Positions 62,690-64,000 of a stretch of DNA of 64,000 nucleotides are shown one piece after another (position 1 is the stretch's first letter; each line of letters opens with the position of its first letter). The stretch is from Gymnorhina tibicen (taxonomy: Eukaryota > Chordata > Aves > Passeriformes > Artamidae): positions 2,249,512 to 2,313,511 of the forward strand of contig VXAZ01003272.1 in assembly GCA_013399875.1 (NCBI GenBank). The letters run 5' to 3'. The translations under genes and the position numbers were made by a program. The notes below the pieces were generated by a model. That model did not search any database. It had not been told where the DNA came from and saw nothing but the letters and a program-made list of their open reading frames with translations.

Positions 62690-62965
62690 TGTGAGAATTG
62701 TTATTTTTCATCAATCACTCGCAATTTGTGTAAGTGCCCCGGACAGGACACCAGCCGTCCTGCTGGCTGGGGTCACGGAGACAACACAGCGATGGAGAAG
62801 AGCAAATTGCATTTGCTCACCAGCTCACAGATCCAAATTACGGCCCTCGCATGGCGCGGGGAAGGGAGCGAAAGGTCCATGTGACATGAGGGAAATATGA
62901 AGGACTTTGACAGGTCTTAAACGGCCTGGCGCCAAGGCCTAAGTCTACCGGCTAAAAATAGCAAA
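62690..62965. promoter_or_regulatory. Candidate conserved non-coding element within the CpG cluster
   Basis: A 275-bp segment of sharply lower GC between two CpG islands. It carries, in order, 'tttttcatcaatcactcgca', 'gagcaaattgcatttgctca', an E2F-type GGCGCCAA (62928-62935) inside a near-palindrome, and a perfect MEF2-type CTAAAAATAG (62952-62961). There is no repeat and no coding logic. Motif matches are direct; regulatory activity and the link to TBX2 are inferred. Confidence 0.4.
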
Positions 62966-63024
62966 GGGATGATGAGTGGAGATGGGCAGAGATGAAAGGG
63001 GAAGAGCGAGCGGGGCCGCGATGC

Positions 63025-63045
63025 GGGGCGGGTGGGGGGCGGGGG
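63025..63045 (+). other. Potential G-quadruplex
   Basis: Four G-tracts of 4, 3, 6 and 5 residues separated by single bases (C, T, C), a compact predicted quadruplex with overlapping GC-box sequence, inside the CpG cluster. Formation depends on conditions and is not shown by sequence alone. Confidence 0.7.
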
Positions 63046-64000
63046 CGGCCCGACGGGACGGTTTCCCCGGGCTGAACGGGGACGGATCCCAGGGCGGATC
63101 CCCGGGACGAATCCACCAAACAGGCCGGGTCTCCATACGCCCAGCTCGGGGATCGCTGGCCAGCGCAGAGCCCGGCCCGCGGGCGACCTGGAAGGCTCCC
63201 AGGAGCCGGGCACGGTGGCCCCGAGCGCTGCAGCGCCGTGGGGCAGGTTGGAAAACCTTCCCTGGAAGGGGACTGCGCGGGAACACTTCTCGTCGCCGGC
63301 CCCGGGGCACAGCTGCCCTCAGGACGGGAACCGAGGCCGCTGCCTCCTCTCTCCCTGCCCGGTGCTCGGTCACCGACGGGCGGTGCGCGGGCAGGGCCCG
63401 TCCATGGGTGCAGCATCCTGGGTCGTGTCCGCGCCTGTCGTGACCGGGGCCGCGAGGGGTGGCAGCGCAGTGGGTACCGCGGTTCCCGTTGGTACCCGGT
63501 CCCCGTTAGCCCCCCATCCCCGCAGCCCTGCCGGCGGCCGTCGCTACGGAAGGTCGGGGAGACGAGGCTGCTCTGGATCGGTTTTATTCTGCAGGCGAGG
63601 CCGCTTGCGGCGTTACAGCGGTGCGGGGGGCGCGGGCGGGGTGCCGGCCAGTGGCCCGGAGGACAGGCGACCTTTCCTCGCGGGGACACGGCTGCTCCAG
63701 GCCCAGAAGGGCCGGGCCCCGCGTCTCCCCGCAGAGCAGCGGGCAAGATGTCCGCGGGAGAACCGTCCCGGCGTGGGGAGATTCGCCCCGCGGCAATGAA
63801 AGGCTCCACTTTTTCTTTGTGAGGGGGAGAAATTGGAAAAAAAAAAAAAATAAATACAAGCAAGCCCCACTTTAGCCAAAGCTGCCGTCAGCAGTTTTCC
63901 ACGGCGGCGAGGAAGCAAAGTCCAAGTCGGGTTTAAATTTCAGTCCCCGTTGCCCGTTCAGTGGTCAGCGGGACCCCCCCCGGCCCCGCCGCCCCTCGCA

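Larger units (their letters stand above)
60780..63830. promoter_or_regulatory. CpG-island cluster at the right end (presumed TBX2 upstream region)
   Basis: Three CpG-dense blocks (about 60780-61380, 61700-62690 and 63000-63830) alternate with AT-rich or mixed segments (61388-61430, 61555-61690, 62690-62990). GC boxes and G-tracts are abundant. Such broad multi-part islands are typical of developmental transcription-factor loci. From known gene order BCAS3-TBX2 (same strand) I infer the TBX2 upstream domain. No TBX2 start codon, N-terminus or T-box sequence is present, so the gene itself would lie to the right of 64000. Long frames here (up to about 300 codons on either strand) are compositional. 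Confidence 0.6.

Noticed and set aside
62006..62884. A 292-codon open frame in the right-hand GC-rich region, plus a 303-codon antisense frame at 62952-63863
   Set aside because: Low-complexity Pro/Gly/Arg/Ser composition, overlapping frames on both strands, no domain, and no resemblance to the TBX2 N-terminus or T-box. Stops are rare in GC-rich DNA.

Overview
This window looks like vertebrate, almost certainly avian, nuclear DNA. Six CR1 LINE 3' ends with the typical avian terminal motif, a low overall repeat load, and faded MIR-type SINEs all fit a bird. The species cannot be fixed from the sequence. One protein-coding gene is recognisable: the last two coding exons of BCAS3 (also called rudhira or PHAF2) on the + strand, at 31209-31376 and 51714-51862. 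Both are compact, have matching splice phases, and join into the conserved BCAS3 C-terminus. Almost every other open reading frame is a chance frame in intronic or GC-rich DNA.

Layout: 1-31208 is BCAS3 intron. It carries CR1 fragments, several MIR copies, a piggyBac-transposase-like remnant (about 12270-12445, minus strand) and an old palindromic repeat (21211-21298). The penultimate coding exon follows. The last intron (31377-51713, about 20.3 kb) holds a 137-nt imperfect hairpin (47801-47937), a 34-N assembly gap inside a poly-T tract (47633-47666), a GC-rich block (about 48.8-49.7 kb) and a minus-strand CR1 (50424-50745). The terminal exon is followed by a 3' UTR of about 0.7 kb with a poly(A) signal at 52570-52575. 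From about 52.6 kb the DNA is intergenic, with a 26-bp minisatellite at 54328-54459. From about 60.8 kb to the end lies a CpG-island cluster with AT-rich, complex segments between the islands.

From established gene order in mammals (BCAS3, then TBX2, then TBX4, same direction), I infer that the right-hand CpG cluster is the upstream domain of TBX2. No TBX2 N-terminus or T-box sequence is present in the window, so this is a synteny inference only. Several complex, non-repetitive stretches (about 23.2-23.6, 29.8-30.5, 37.1-37.3, 48.0-48.2, 57.0-57.3 and 62.69-62.97 kb) are candidate conserved non-coding elements. They may be enhancers hosted in BCAS3 introns for the T-box genes.

I found no convincing tRNA, rRNA, known microRNA, CRISPR or complete mobile element, and no self-contained new gene system. 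The best leads are the large hairpin, the piggyBac remnant, and the candidate regulatory segments beside the CpG cluster.
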